This document shows, piece after piece, positions 25,650 through 33,923 of a DNA stretch of 64,000 bases. A program made the translations under genes and the position numbers. The notes beneath the pieces were generated by a model, which worked only from the letters and a program-made list of their open reading frames with translations, was not told the origin of the DNA and ran no database searches. Positions within the stretch are counted from its first letter, which is position 1, and the number at the start of each line of letters is the position of its first letter. The DNA is taken from contig OZ221971.1 in the NCBI GenBank assembly GCA_965119685.1, positions 2,108,001 to 2,172,000 of the forward strand. Direction: 5' to 3'. The stretch comes from Merdibacter sp965119685 (lineage in GTDB: Bacteria; Bacillota_I; Bacilli_A; Erysipelotrichales; Erysipelotrichaceae).

Positions 25650-26690
25650 TTATTTGCGGTGATGACGTTCCCGATAAATGCGGGTGTAAAAGTCGCGCCA
25701 GATCTGCAAGACATGCTCCTTGCTGTAAAAATCGGAGATCTTCTGCGCGGCGTCCTGCCAGCGGCGGTATTCCTGCGGATCCTCTTTCAGCGTGCGCAGC
25801 GCACGGACAAACTGTGCGTTGTTTTCCCCTTCCATATAATTGTGGAACAGGATGTCCTCATAGAGCTCCAAGCTGCGCAGCACCAGCGGACGGCGGACAT
25901 TGACCGCCTCCAAGATGGACATCGGAAACAGCTCGTTATAAGAAGGCATGAACAAGACGTCTGCCACATTGAAGATGTCATTCATCTCGCTGCGCGGCAC
26001 GATGCCTAAAAACTTCACATTGGCCGGCGGATGCTCCATCACCGCTGCCAGCTCATGATAACCGTCTGTGATCTTTCCAAAAGAGAAACCGCCTGCCCAG
26101 ACAAAGGTGATATCCGGCAACTGCTTAGCCACCTCGACAAAATCGAGCACACCCTTGCGCGTCTGCACCTGTCCGACGCCCAGCACGACAAACGCATCCT
26201 CGCGCAGTCCGTATTTCTTTCGCAACGCCCGTACTTCTGGTGCGCTCTTTTCATAAAACTGCTCGCGGCTGACAAAATTGGGAATATAGACCATGCGCTC
26301 CTTTTGGATGTGATAGCGCTCCAGTTCCTTCATAAAAATCGGATTGACGACGATCAGATAATCCGCACTGCGATAAAAAGAAGTTACATAGCGCTTGAAG
26401 ATACCGAAAAATGCCTTTGGTATCTTGATGCTGCCATCCAGCGTATCCGGCAGAAAATGACAGTATGCGACGTTGATCGCCTTCGATGTTTTCATCTTTA
26501 TATAATAATTCGGATTCACCGTGTGAAAATGGTTAATATCCGCTTTGCAGTGCGCATTGATGAAGACATCGAAAAGATCGCCCGCACCCTCTTTAACCAG
26601 CGCGACCTGTTCCTCATAGGCGCTGCCGACACCCTGACCGGCAACCTTATCCGCACTGGAAATCATATTGATCGTAATTCGCTTATTCAA
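25650..26690 (-). CDS. GT4 glycosyltransferase, probable second glycolipid synthase (CpoA-like)
   Basis: 346 residues with a TTG start (26690) preceded by GGAGG at 8 nt; no ATG fits as well. The N-terminus INMISSADKVAGQGVGSAYE and C-terminal VLFMPSYNELFPMSILEAVN (E-x7-E) mark it as GT4, of the type of the streptococcal glycolipid synthase CpoA. It probably adds the second sugar to monoglycosyl-diacylglycerol, the product of the neighbouring GT4. First gene of the glycolipid operon. Confidence 0.82.
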   Translation of the reverse strand: MNKRITINMISSADKVAGQGVGSAYEEQVALVKEGAGDLFDVFINAHCKADINHFHTVNPNYYIKMKTSKAINVAYCHFLPDTLDGSIKIPKAFFGIFKRYVTSFYRSADYLIVVNPIFMKELERYHIQKERMVYIPNFVSREQFYEKSAPEVRALRKKYGLREDAFVVLGVGQVQTRKGVLDFVEVAKQLPDITFVWAGGFSFGKITDGYHELAAVMEHPPANVKFLGIVPRSEMNDIFNVADVLFMPSYNELFPMSILEAVNVRRPLVLRSLELYEDILFHNYMEGENNAQFVRALRTLKEDPQEYRRWQDAAQKISDFYSKEHVLQIWRDFYTRIYRERHHRK

Positions 26691-26747
26691 TTTGGATTCC
26701 TCCCAACATCGTCCCTTGACTGATGACTCTGTTCCTATCCTTTCTTT

Positions 26748-26775
26748 ATTATAACAATTCCAAGCTATTATAGCA
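26748..26775 (-). promoter_or_regulatory. Two tandem extended -10 boxes before the glycolipid operon
   Basis: The minus strand has TGC TATAAT (26775-26767) and TGT TATAAT (26756-26748), giving start points about 19 nt apart and a leader of about 55-75 nt. Confidence 0.55.
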
Positions 26776-26947
26776 AACCGCCCTTGCTATGGAAAAACAA
26801 AGAAGCCGCCTTTGCTTTGCAAGGGAGAAACCTGTACAAGGACATGTGATTTGATAAAAAAGAGAGACAATGAGGAACAGGAAAACGCATAAACGCGCAG
26901 ATGCGCCGCATCATCACAAAAAGCTTCTCGCTTCATGCTTCTCTCCT

Positions 26948-27007
26948 AAAAAAATCCCACCCGGCATTCACCGATGATCTCTTGATCGGCGTCTGCACTT
27001 GTGGGAT
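26948..27007 (-). terminator. Terminator downstream of xpt
   Basis: ATCCCAC (26954-26960) pairs with GTGGGAT (27001-27007), with CCGAT/ATCGG as inner stem and a T-run on the minus strand. It lies about 150 nt past xpt. Between 26776 and 26947 nothing is seen. Confidence 0.7.
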
Positions 27008-27154
27008 TCTCTAATTTTGTAAAAACGCTGTACGGCGGCTATCGTTCACTTTCCTATGCCCGTCGGCAGAGTTGCGGGATCGCATGAGAAAACTATGGTA
27101 AGCGCGTTAACGTCTTTCCCTTTTAGCCGCCCCTTGATAAGCGTTTGCTTCCTT

Positions 27155-27739
27155 TTATTCCTCGCCGCGGAATTTGATCGTTTTGGTGATCGGGTCCATG
27201 CTTTCTACGATGGCGAGCGATTCCACACGATAGCCACGTGCGCGCAGCCGATCGCCGCCGGCCTGAAATCCCTTTTCCACCGCGATGCCGATCCCTTCTA
27301 CGCTGGCGCCCGCCTGATGGACGAGATCCACCAAGCCCTCCAGCGCACAGCCGTTCGCCAGGAAATCGTCGATGATTAAAATGCGGTCCTCTTTGTTGAG
27401 GTATTGCTTGGAAACGACGACATCGTTGTCGCAGTTATGCGTATAAGAGTGAATCATCGTGTGGTACACTTGGTTTGAGATGTTGGAGGAACGCGATTTT
27501 TTCGCAAACACCACCGGTACCTGAAAATGCAGTCCGGCGATAATCGCAATGCCGATGCCGCTGGCCTCAATCGTCAAAATCTTGTTGATCGGGGCATCCG
27601 CAAACAGACGCTTGAACTCCTTGCCCATCTCATTGAAAAAGGGAACGTCCATCTGATGATTTAAAAAACTGTCGACTTTTAATACATTTCCTTCTTTAAT
27701 CACGCCTTCTTTACGAATACGATCTTCTAATAATTTCAT
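27155..27739 (-). CDS. xpt: Xanthine phosphoribosyltransferase
   Basis: 194 residues, standard Xpt length. The PRPP loop ILIIDDFLANGCALEGL (about residues 125-141) and the N-terminal MKLLEDRIRKEG are typical of Gram-positive Xpt. It converts xanthine and PRPP to XMP for purine salvage. AGGAG precedes the ATG. The leader is short, about 20 nt from an extended -10 box, so no purine riboswitch controls this copy, unlike many Bacillota xpt genes. Confidence 0.95.
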   Translation of the reverse strand: MKLLEDRIRKEGVIKEGNVLKVDSFLNHQMDVPFFNEMGKEFKRLFADAPINKILTIEASGIGIAIIAGLHFQVPVVFAKKSRSSNISNQVYHTMIHSYTHNCDNDVVVSKQYLNKEDRILIIDDFLANGCALEGLVDLVHQAGASVEGIGIAVEKGFQAGGDRLRARGYRVESLAIVESMDPITKTIKFRGEE

Positions 27740-27765
27740 ACACTCTTCTCCTTCATGTATGAGTA

Positions 27766-27774
27766 ATTATAACA
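27766..27774 (-). promoter_or_regulatory. Extended -10 promoter for xpt
   Basis: TGT TATAAT on the minus strand, start point near 27759. This leaves no room for a riboswitch before xpt. Confidence 0.6.
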
Positions 27775-27822
27775 GAAAAACATTCATTTCCGACAGAATT
27801 CTTCACATTTGTTTTTGATTCT

Positions 27823-27858
27823 AAAAAAAGCGGCGCGCCCTCGATACAAAGCCACGCC
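27823..27858 (-). terminator. Terminator after the alaX gene
   Basis: GGCGTG and CGCGCC pair on the minus strand (27858-27853 with 27839-27834), followed by GC and a run of seven T. Confidence 0.6.
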
Positions 27859-27884
27859 CCTTTGTGTTCCTTTCGCTCTTTCTC

Positions 27885-29048
27885 CTATGCCTGCGCACTC
27901 GCCGCCTGCTGCAGCCGCATCGCCAGCGCATCGCTGTATGGGCCGCCAAACTCCATAAACCACATGCTGCCGCCGCCCTTAAAATGAAACTCTTCCATCA
28001 GCAGCCGTTTCATCGCCGTCAGATCATAGCTGCTGCCTTTTCCTTTCGCAAGCACGACTTTCGCCCGTTCTCCCTCTTTCACGAGATAACATAGCGCCTT
28101 ATCGCTGTTCTCCACGATCATCTTCGCCAGCTGACGCACATCCGCCGCAGTGTATCCGTCACAGCGTTTATACAGGCACGCCTGCTTTGTTTGCAGCACA
28201 TCCTGACATTCCCTGTCAAAATAACGCCGCCGCCAGTCTTCCAGCTCCTTTTGCATCACGGTTTTTTGCGCAATCAGCTTCGAGATCCCCGTATTGAGAT
28301 AAAGATGCGGCAACGACAGCGTCTCGCACGCCTCATCCAGCACCTCATAGCGCTTTGTGATGTTATTCAGCAGCTGATCGCCGCACGCATAGCGAATGCG
28401 ATAGCCGCGGGAGCTTTTCTCATAACCGATGATTTGCAGCATTTGCAGATAACGCAGCGAAGGCACATGCATACAGCCGCAGGGCGTCACATCCAAATTG
28501 CCGATGCGCACCAAACGGATTTCCTCCATCGGCAGCTTTTTATGCGGACAAAGCTGCTGCGCGTCTCTTTGCGAGGGATAGAGTATCCGCACTTCCAGAT
28601 CATCGCGTATCAGTCCGTTGCAGGTTACCTGTAATTCAATCGCCATCTTCTGATTAAAATCGCGTAAGTCAAACTCGACATAGCATTCGTCCTCTCCCAC
28701 ATGATGACTCACTGTCTGTACGCCGTAGATATTCTCTACCAGCGCGGAGATCAGATGCTGTGCCGTATGCGCCTGACATTTGAGGAAACGCGTATGCGGG
28801 TTGACATTCATAAAGACGCTGCCCTCCAGCTTTTCATCCAGCAAGTGCCAAAAACGTCCGCCTTCCTTCTTCAGGCCTCTGACCGGGCGTTTGTTGATCA
28901 TGCCGGTATCATCCGCCATGCCGCCCTTTCCCTGATAAAAGATCGTATCCTTAAAGCAATGCCAATAGAGACCGTTGTCTTCTACAACCTCTTCTACCCG
29001 CGTGCTCAGTTCCGTTTGAAAACAGTTATCCAATAATTTATTGATCAT
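27885..29048 (-). CDS. alaX: Alanyl-tRNA editing protein, AlaX-L type with DHHA1 domain
   Basis: 387 residues. The N-terminal part resembles the AlaRS beta-barrel, the middle has the editing-site zinc ligands HTAQH (about 93-97) and CGCMH (about 197-201), and the C-terminus has the DHHA1 glycine-rich end (FHFKGGGSMWFMEFGG). It hydrolyses Ser- or Gly-tRNA(Ala) in trans. GGAGG precedes the ATG. Single gene. Together with YbaK it indicates strong trans-editing capacity in this genome. Confidence 0.9.
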   Translation of the reverse strand: MINKLLDNCFQTELSTRVEEVVEDNGLYWHCFKDTIFYQGKGGMADDTGMINKRPVRGLKKEGGRFWHLLDEKLEGSVFMNVNPHTRFLKCQAHTAQHLISALVENIYGVQTVSHHVGEDECYVEFDLRDFNQKMAIELQVTCNGLIRDDLEVRILYPSQRDAQQLCPHKKLPMEEIRLVRIGNLDVTPCGCMHVPSLRYLQMLQIIGYEKSSRGYRIRYACGDQLLNNITKRYEVLDEACETLSLPHLYLNTGISKLIAQKTVMQKELEDWRRRYFDRECQDVLQTKQACLYKRCDGYTAADVRQLAKMIVENSDKALCYLVKEGERAKVVLAKGKGSSYDLTAMKRLLMEEFHFKGGGSMWFMEFGGPYSDALAMRLQQAASAQA

Positions 29049-29234
29049 CGTTCAGCCTCCCATCTGCCGCCGCAATGCTTTGGCAATGCCCATCTTTCAT
29101 TCATGCGGCGCCGTCATGACATATATTAGCGCATGTGTTGCTTCTGCTATTCATTGTAGCACATTTTTCGGGCGCATTTTCTGTATTCTCTGTCCATAAT
29201 TGTGTGAAATATTGTGTTCTTACCATCAAAAGCA

Positions 29235-29243
29235 TGCTATAAT
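29235..29243 (+). promoter_or_regulatory. Extended -10 promoter for the rRNA methyltransferase gene
   Basis: TGC TATAAT on the plus strand, 28 nt before the chosen ATG. Confidence 0.65.
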
Positions 29244-29271
29244 ACGCTGGAAAACAGACAGGAGGAAACGC

Positions 29272-30156
29272 ATGAATCAGGTTGCAGATCACTGGAAAGA
29301 CTATGAATGTATCGACGCCGGAAACGGCGAAAAACTGGAGCGATGGAAAAATATCATTTTGCGGCGGCCCGATCCTTTAGCGCTGTGGCCTATCAGCGAT
29401 GCAAGCGATTCGCTTTGGAAGCATCCCCATGCGCATTACCACCGTTCCAACAAGGGCGGCGGGCACTGGGAGTATCAATCCTCTTTCCCAGAGAGCTGGA
29501 CGATTCGTTACCGTTCGCTTTGCTTTAAGGTGAGCCCCACCGGTTTCAAGCATACCGGGCTGTTTCCCGAGCAGGCGGCCAACTGGGATTTTTTGATGGA
29601 TCAGATCGGCAAGGCGCAAAGGGAGATTCGCGTATTGAACCTGTTTGCCTACACCGGCGGAGCGACGATGGCCTGTGCTGCGGCCAATGCGGCAGAGGTC
29701 GTTCATGTGGACGCCGCAAAGGGAATGGTGCAGTGGGCCAAGGAAAACATGATGCTCTCGCATCTGGAAGATCGCAAGATTCGTTTCATCGTCGATGATG
29801 TGGCAAAGTTCGTCGAACGTGAACGCCGCAGAGGTCGCACGTACCATGGCATCATCATGGACCCGCCCAGCTATGGCAGAGGACCCAAAGGGGAAATCTG
29901 GAAGATTGAGGAGCAGCTCTATCCGCTGGTGTCCGCCTGCATGGAGATTTTAGACGATCACCCGCTGTTTTTCTTGATCAATTCCTATACGACGGGCTTC
30001 CCGGCCAGCGTTGTGCAAAACATCCTCACGGCAACAATCAAACAACGCCATCCGCAAGGCAGAATCGAAGCAGGCGAAATCGGTTTGCCGATTACCAAGA
30101 CAAAGACCGTTTTACCCTGCGGCATCTATGGCCGCTGGGTCAGTGAGGAAGACTAA
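29272..30156 (+). CDS. SAM-dependent RNA methyltransferase, RlmI/RlmK-like
   Basis: 294 residues from the ATG at 29272 (AGGAGG upstream); a start at 29200 would precede the promoter. The SAM-binding motif is LNLFAYTGGATMACAAANAA, and the catalytic-motif region IIMDPPSYGRGPKGEIWKI follows, as in RlmI/RlmK-type 23S rRNA methyltransferases. The PUA domain present in RlmI is not evident, so the exact target is open. Monocistronic, ending at the hairpin 30221-30251. Confidence 0.85.
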   Translation: MNQVADHWKDYECIDAGNGEKLERWKNIILRRPDPLALWPISDASDSLWKHPHAHYHRSNKGGGHWEYQSSFPESWTIRYRSLCFKVSPTGFKHTGLFPEQAANWDFLMDQIGKAQREIRVLNLFAYTGGATMACAAANAAEVVHVDAAKGMVQWAKENMMLSHLEDRKIRFIVDDVAKFVERERRRGRTYHGIIMDPPSYGRGPKGEIWKIEEQLYPLVSACMEILDDHPLFFLINSYTTGFPASVVQNILTATIKQRHPQGRIEAGEIGLPITKTKTVLPCGIYGRWVSEED

Positions 30157-30220
30157 AGAAGATTACGCTTTCGGCAAAGGCGATCGCTCACACGAGTGTC
30201 ATTCACAAGCAGCTGTCATT

Positions 30221-30260
30221 GGAAAGAGAGCTAAGAGGAGCTTCTCTTTCCTTATTTTTA
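30221..30260 (+). terminator. Terminator after the methyltransferase gene
   Basis: GGAAAGAGAGCT pairs with AGCTTCTCTTTCC (one bulge), followed by TTATTTTTAT. Confidence 0.8.
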
Positions 30261-30516
30261 TATGTATGCACACTCTTTACTGTATATCCTCTTTTTACTG
30301 CACATCTCACCTATGCTGGTACGCTGCCTTTTTTTCATCCCACTTCCCCTGCCTTTATTCATCTCCATTTTCACCGTCCTCGCCGCCTGCCCGCCCTTCA
30401 TGCGCACTTTGCGTCTCAAAACTGATATTTCCGCCGCTGCCGCCAAGCAGTTTTCAAGATTTACGCAATTATTTTCATCTGTTTCAATAAAATTGAAATT
30501 TTTTTCTTTTCTCCTC

Positions 30517-30545
30517 TTGACGAATGGACAAATTGGTACTACTCT
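30517..30545 (+). promoter_or_regulatory. Promoter for ilvE
   Basis: TTGACG, 17 nt, TACTCT on the plus strand, about 32 nt before the start codon. Between 30261 and 30516 there is nothing I can name and no T-box leader motif. Confidence 0.5.
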
Positions 30546-30577
30546 TAAAACAAAAGAAAGTTTGAAAGGGGTTATTG

Positions 30578-31648
30578 ATGATGGAAATTAAAATCGAACG
30601 CGCTGCGACGCTGAAACCGAAACCGGCAGCGGGTGATGCGCTGGGCTTTGGCAAATATTATACCGATCACATGTTTGTCATGGACTGGGACAAGGACTTA
30701 GGCTGGCATGATGCCCGTATCGTGCCGTTTGCGCCGATTCCGATGGACCCGGCTTCCATGGTGCTTCACTACGCGCAGGAGACGTTTGAGGGGTTAAAAG
30801 CATACCGCACGAAGGATGATCGCATCCTGCTGTTTCGCCCGGAGATGAACGCCCGCCGTTTTGCGAATTCCAATCGCCGTCTGTGCATGCCGGAGGTAGC
30901 GGAAGAGGACTTTGTGGAAGCGATCACACGGTTAGTCGCCTATGAGAAGGACTGGGTTCCCGCACAGGAAGGAACTTCGCTCTACATCCGTCCGTTTATG
31001 TTTGCGACGGAAGCCGCAGTCGGCGTTCATCCGGCGAGCTCTTATAAATTTGTGATCATCCTCTCACCGGTCGGCGCTTACTATCCGGAAGGCGTCAACC
31101 CGGTTAAGATTTATGTAGAAGATGAATATGTGCGCGCGACGCCGGGAGGCACGGGTTTCACCAAGTGCGGCGGCAACTACGCTGCCAGCATCGCCGCTCA
31201 GGTCAAAGCCGAGGAGATGGGCTATACGCAGGTGCTGTGGTTAGACGGCGTCCATCGCAAATATATCGAAGAAGTCGGTACGATGAACGTCATGTTCCTC
31301 ATCGGCAATGAAGTCTATACCGCACCTTGCGACGGTACGGTGCTGCCGGGCGTTACCCGCGATTCCATCATCCATATCTTGAAGTCTTGGGGCTATCTGG
31401 TCAAAGAAGTGCATCTGGCGATCGATGAGCTGATGAAGGCAGGGCATGACAACACGCTGCAGGAGGCGTTTGGCACCGGTACGGCCGCAGTCATCTCTCC
31501 GATCGGCGAGCTGCGCTACAAAGAGGATGAAGTGACGATCAATCAGTTTCAGACCGGCGAGCTGACGCAAAAGCTCTATGATACGCTGACCGGCATCCAG
31601 TGGGGAACGATCGAGGATACCTTCGGCTGGACAAAAGAGGTCAAATAA
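30578..31648 (+). CDS. ilvE: Branched-chain amino acid aminotransferase
   Basis: 356 residues, the long class-IV type. The PLP lysine lies in GGNYAASIAAQVKAEEMG, and EVGTMNVMFL and GTGTAAVISPIG are typical of IlvE. It interconverts branched-chain amino acids and their 2-oxo acids in the cytoplasm. Two adjacent ATG codons (30578, 30581) follow AAAGGGG; the first is given. Single gene with its own promoter and terminator. Confidence 0.95.
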   Translation: MMEIKIERAATLKPKPAAGDALGFGKYYTDHMFVMDWDKDLGWHDARIVPFAPIPMDPASMVLHYAQETFEGLKAYRTKDDRILLFRPEMNARRFANSNRRLCMPEVAEEDFVEAITRLVAYEKDWVPAQEGTSLYIRPFMFATEAAVGVHPASSYKFVIILSPVGAYYPEGVNPVKIYVEDEYVRATPGGTGFTKCGGNYAASIAAQVKAEEMGYTQVLWLDGVHRKYIEEVGTMNVMFLIGNEVYTAPCDGTVLPGVTRDSIIHILKSWGYLVKEVHLAIDELMKAGHDNTLQEAFGTGTAAVISPIGELRYKEDEVTINQFQTGELTQKLYDTLTGIQWGTIEDTFGWTKEVK

Positions 31649-31670
31649 AACAGTACGAATGTCACCATAA

Positions 31671-31700
31671 GCAAACCGTATCAAAACGGTTTGCTTTTTA
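31671..31700 (+). terminator. Terminator after ilvE
   Basis: GCAAACCGT (31671-31679) pairs with ACGGTTTGC (31686-31694), then a T-run. Confidence 0.9.
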
Positions 31701-31816
31701 TGATCGCTTGCCATGATTGCAAAAACTCCATCCAATGCCGCCGACAGCATAAGACATACGACAACCAAAGCATCCATCCTTTCCCTCGCCATGAAAGAGC
31801 GCCGCTTCCCGCTCTT

Positions 31817-31853
31817 AAAAAAAAACGGACAGTTCATCTAACATCAACTGTCC
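31817..31853 (-). terminator. Terminator after the DUF1697-VOC-ATL operon
   Basis: GGACAGTT (31827-31834) pairs with AACTGTCC (31846-31853); the minus strand continues with G and nine T. It lies about 150 nt beyond the last gene; 31854-32007 shows nothing else. Confidence 0.8.
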
Positions 31854-32007
31854 TGTGTTCCATATTCCGTTTTTCTATATGATGCTGCCGCATGTTATCT
31901 CACACGCTTAAAATTGCGGTTTTGTCTTGAAAATACAGCGGTTTCCGCTCGCTCTTAGCCATTGTCTTTTTTTGTCCGCTAGATAACGGAGGCTTTTAAG
32001 GCTCGCC

Positions 32008-32514
32008 TCACTCGCAGCCCGGGATTGAAGTTACCTGCTTCAAATCAAAGAGGACATTTTCATAATCTTTTACATAGTATCGTATGTTTTTACGGCCCTT
32101 TTGAATAATGGTATGCCCTTCGGCTTCTAATTTTTCTTTCTGTGCCTCTATACCATTGGGATATTTAGGATTCAATTCTCCATTTGCTTTTAACACTCGC
32201 CAATAAGGCGTCTTGTCCTCTGAACGCTGTTCACTCGCCCATGCGACAATGGAAACAAAAACACCTGCTGTTATCGGTTCTGTAAAATCAGCGCCGCTCA
32301 ACTCTGCAAAGTATTCTCGTATTTTCCCGACGGTAATCACCTTACCATAAGGAATTCTTTTCATTACTTGATCGTAGTCGATCGGCGGGGCAAAATACAT
32401 TTTATCTTCGCCATACTTTTCTATGCTTTTTTCATCCGTAATCATCTGAATCTTAGGCATATCCTTGCTATCGCGCAACATTGCATTAAAATCTTTTTTA
32501 GCTTCGTTTGCCAT
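32008..32514 (-). CDS. Alkyltransferase-like (MGMT-fold) DNA-binding protein without the active cysteine
   Basis: 168 residues from the ATG at 32514 (GGAGGTGG upstream). The MGMT DNA-binding fold is recognisable (IPYGKVITVGKIREYFAEL), but where MGMT has the alkyl-acceptor motif PCHR this protein reads TPYWRVLKANGELNPK, with no Cys. That is the pattern of alkyltransferase-like proteins, which bind O6-alkylguanine and hand it to nucleotide excision repair. Last gene of an AT-richer three-gene operon. Confidence 0.75.
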   Translation of the reverse strand: MANEAKKDFNAMLRDSKDMPKIQMITDEKSIEKYGEDKMYFAPPIDYDQVMKRIPYGKVITVGKIREYFAELSGADFTEPITAGVFVSIVAWASEQRSEDKTPYWRVLKANGELNPKYPNGIEAQKEKLEAEGHTIIQKGRKNIRYYVKDYENVLFDLKQVTSIPGCE

Positions 32515-32599
32515 TTTGCCACCTCCATTTTCAAGGATCATCTGTTTGTCATTCTTATGCAATGAGGTTGTTTGAAAATACTGTCATGCAAACGGAGCT

Positions 32600-33058
32600 T
32601 TATCGCATACAGGCATTGACAAATTTCATGGGTACATTCATGCGTTCTGCAACTTGTTTTGGTGTCATTCCACTATTTAAGAAACGCCTGCATACGATTT
32701 TCATGTTCTCGCCGACTTCGATGATATGTTGATCCGGATCATAGAAACGAACCACACGCTGACCCCATGAATGTTCTATAACCGGGTGGACATATTCAAC
32801 CTCACATTCTTTCAGCTTTTCCACAAATGCGTCGAAATGATCTTCTTCAAAGTAAAGTTCAAAGTTATTGCCGCCAAAAGCAATATCTCTTTTCCCGATA
32901 AAGTCTTGATATGTTGCAACACTCTGCAAAGCCAAACCGCCGGTTAAAGTTTTATTTTCTCCAAAATCCATAATCACATGAAGCCCGAACACCTTTTTAT
33001 AAAACTCGACTGATTTGTCTATATCCGTTACTACCAGCATAGGATTTTTCAATTTCAT
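32600..33058 (-). CDS. VOC-family (glyoxalase/bleomycin-resistance fold) protein
   Basis: 152 residues from the ATG at 33058, which has GGAGG 8 nt upstream. The glyoxalase fold is clear: NPMLVVTDIDKSVEFYKKVF at the N-terminus and VVRFYDPDQHIIEVGE at the end of the second module. The C-terminus adds a short helix-turn-helix-like tail (MTPKQVAERMNVPMKFVNAC). Metal dependence and substrate are unknown. Middle gene of the AT-richer operon. Confidence 0.82.
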   Translation of the reverse strand: MKLKNPMLVVTDIDKSVEFYKKVFGLHVIMDFGENKTLTGGLALQSVATYQDFIGKRDIAFGGNNFELYFEEDHFDAFVEKLKECEVEYVHPVIEHSWGQRVVRFYDPDQHIIEVGENMKIVCRRFLNSGMTPKQVAERMNVPMKFVNACMR

Positions 33059-33112
33059 TTGCATTACCTCCATAAGTACCGTTTTTTCTGCAAGCTTGAG
33101 TTTGAAAAACAA

Positions 33113-33652
33113 TTACATACCGACTATTTTTCTAACTGTATTCATTGTCCTTATTGTCAATTTGCCGCTGATATTTGCGCTTGCTGTTTTAGACCACCAG
33201 TTTGTTTTTTGATAATCTTTCCGACTGAAAGACCAGAAGACGGTTTCTTTGTATTCCTCTATCTTTTCCAATCCCTCTTTAGGCTCTCCGATTTCGCTAT
33301 ATACATCTTTGAATGTTGCAGGCGGCATGATAAAAATCAGATTGTCATAAATCTCCTTACTTTCATCTCCCCACCAGTCAGGCGCATGGTGTAAAATATC
33401 TCTTAGTCCTTCCTTTGATATGACAAAAACAGAAATATTTAAATGAAACTGATGTTGAATCATTTCCTCAATCTGTCTTGTAATTTTGATTGTATCGGCT
33501 TCATCGCTTGAAAAGATCACATTGCCGCTATTCAAATAGGTTTTGACTTCGTTATAACCAAGTCTTTCAAAGCCCCGCTTTAATTCTGCCATTGACACTT
33601 TGTTTTTGCCGCTTATATTGACACCTCGCAATAAGGCGATATATCTTTTCAT
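33113..33652 (-). CDS. DUF1697 family protein
   Basis: 179 residues from the ATG at 33652 with AGGTGG upstream. The N-terminus YIALLRGVNISGKNKVSMAE, then YLNSGNVIF and the FWSFSRKDYQKTNWW region, are the DUF1697 hallmarks. Function unknown. First gene of the operon with the VOC and alkyltransferase-like genes; all three are AT-richer than their surroundings, which suggests joint acquisition. Confidence 0.85.
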   Translation of the reverse strand: MKRYIALLRGVNISGKNKVSMAELKRGFERLGYNEVKTYLNSGNVIFSSDEADTIKITRQIEEMIQHQFHLNISVFVISKEGLRDILHHAPDWWGDESKEIYDNLIFIMPPATFKDVYSEIGEPKEGLEKIEEYKETVFWSFSRKDYQKTNWWSKTASANISGKLTIRTMNTVRKIVGM

Positions 33653-33835
33653 ATGTTTCACCACCTCCATAACTCCCAATTTCTCTTTATCTGTATTCTA
33701 TCATGCCGCTATCAGCATTTCATTTCTTTTCTGTTTTTGAAAACACGCATCAGCCGATGCTTTAAAGGGGAGCGTTCAGCGTTGCTTACGCAATAAGCCC
33801 TTGGCAAATCAAAAAGACAGTAGACACCTTTTTTC

Positions 33836-33877
33836 AAAAACGTGTGATGGCAAAGATACCTCTTTGCTCCACACACG
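33836..33877 (-). terminator. Terminator after the M18 aminopeptidase gene
   Basis: CGTGTG (33841-33846) pairs with CACACG (33872-33877) with an inner GCAAAGA/TCTTTGC stem; the minus strand then runs TTTTTG. Confidence 0.85.
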
Positions 33878-33923
33878 AATCTCGCTTCAGCACGCTACTG
33901 TCGTTTTCATCAATTATCGTTTG

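Noticed and set aside
25041..26009. 322-codon plus-strand frame
   Set aside because: Antisense to the flippase-like and GT4 genes, spanning both; no domain, no ribosome site.
27740..27884. Possible purine riboswitch before xpt
   Set aside because: Looked for because xpt often has one; the leader is only about 20 nt and lacks every aptamer motif.
30261..30577. Possible T-box leader before ilvE
   Set aside because: No GGTACCGCG-type core is present.
31241..31837. 198-codon frame opposite ilvE
   Set aside because: Antisense to a clear aminotransferase gene and shows no domain; it is a by-product of codon bias in ilvE.
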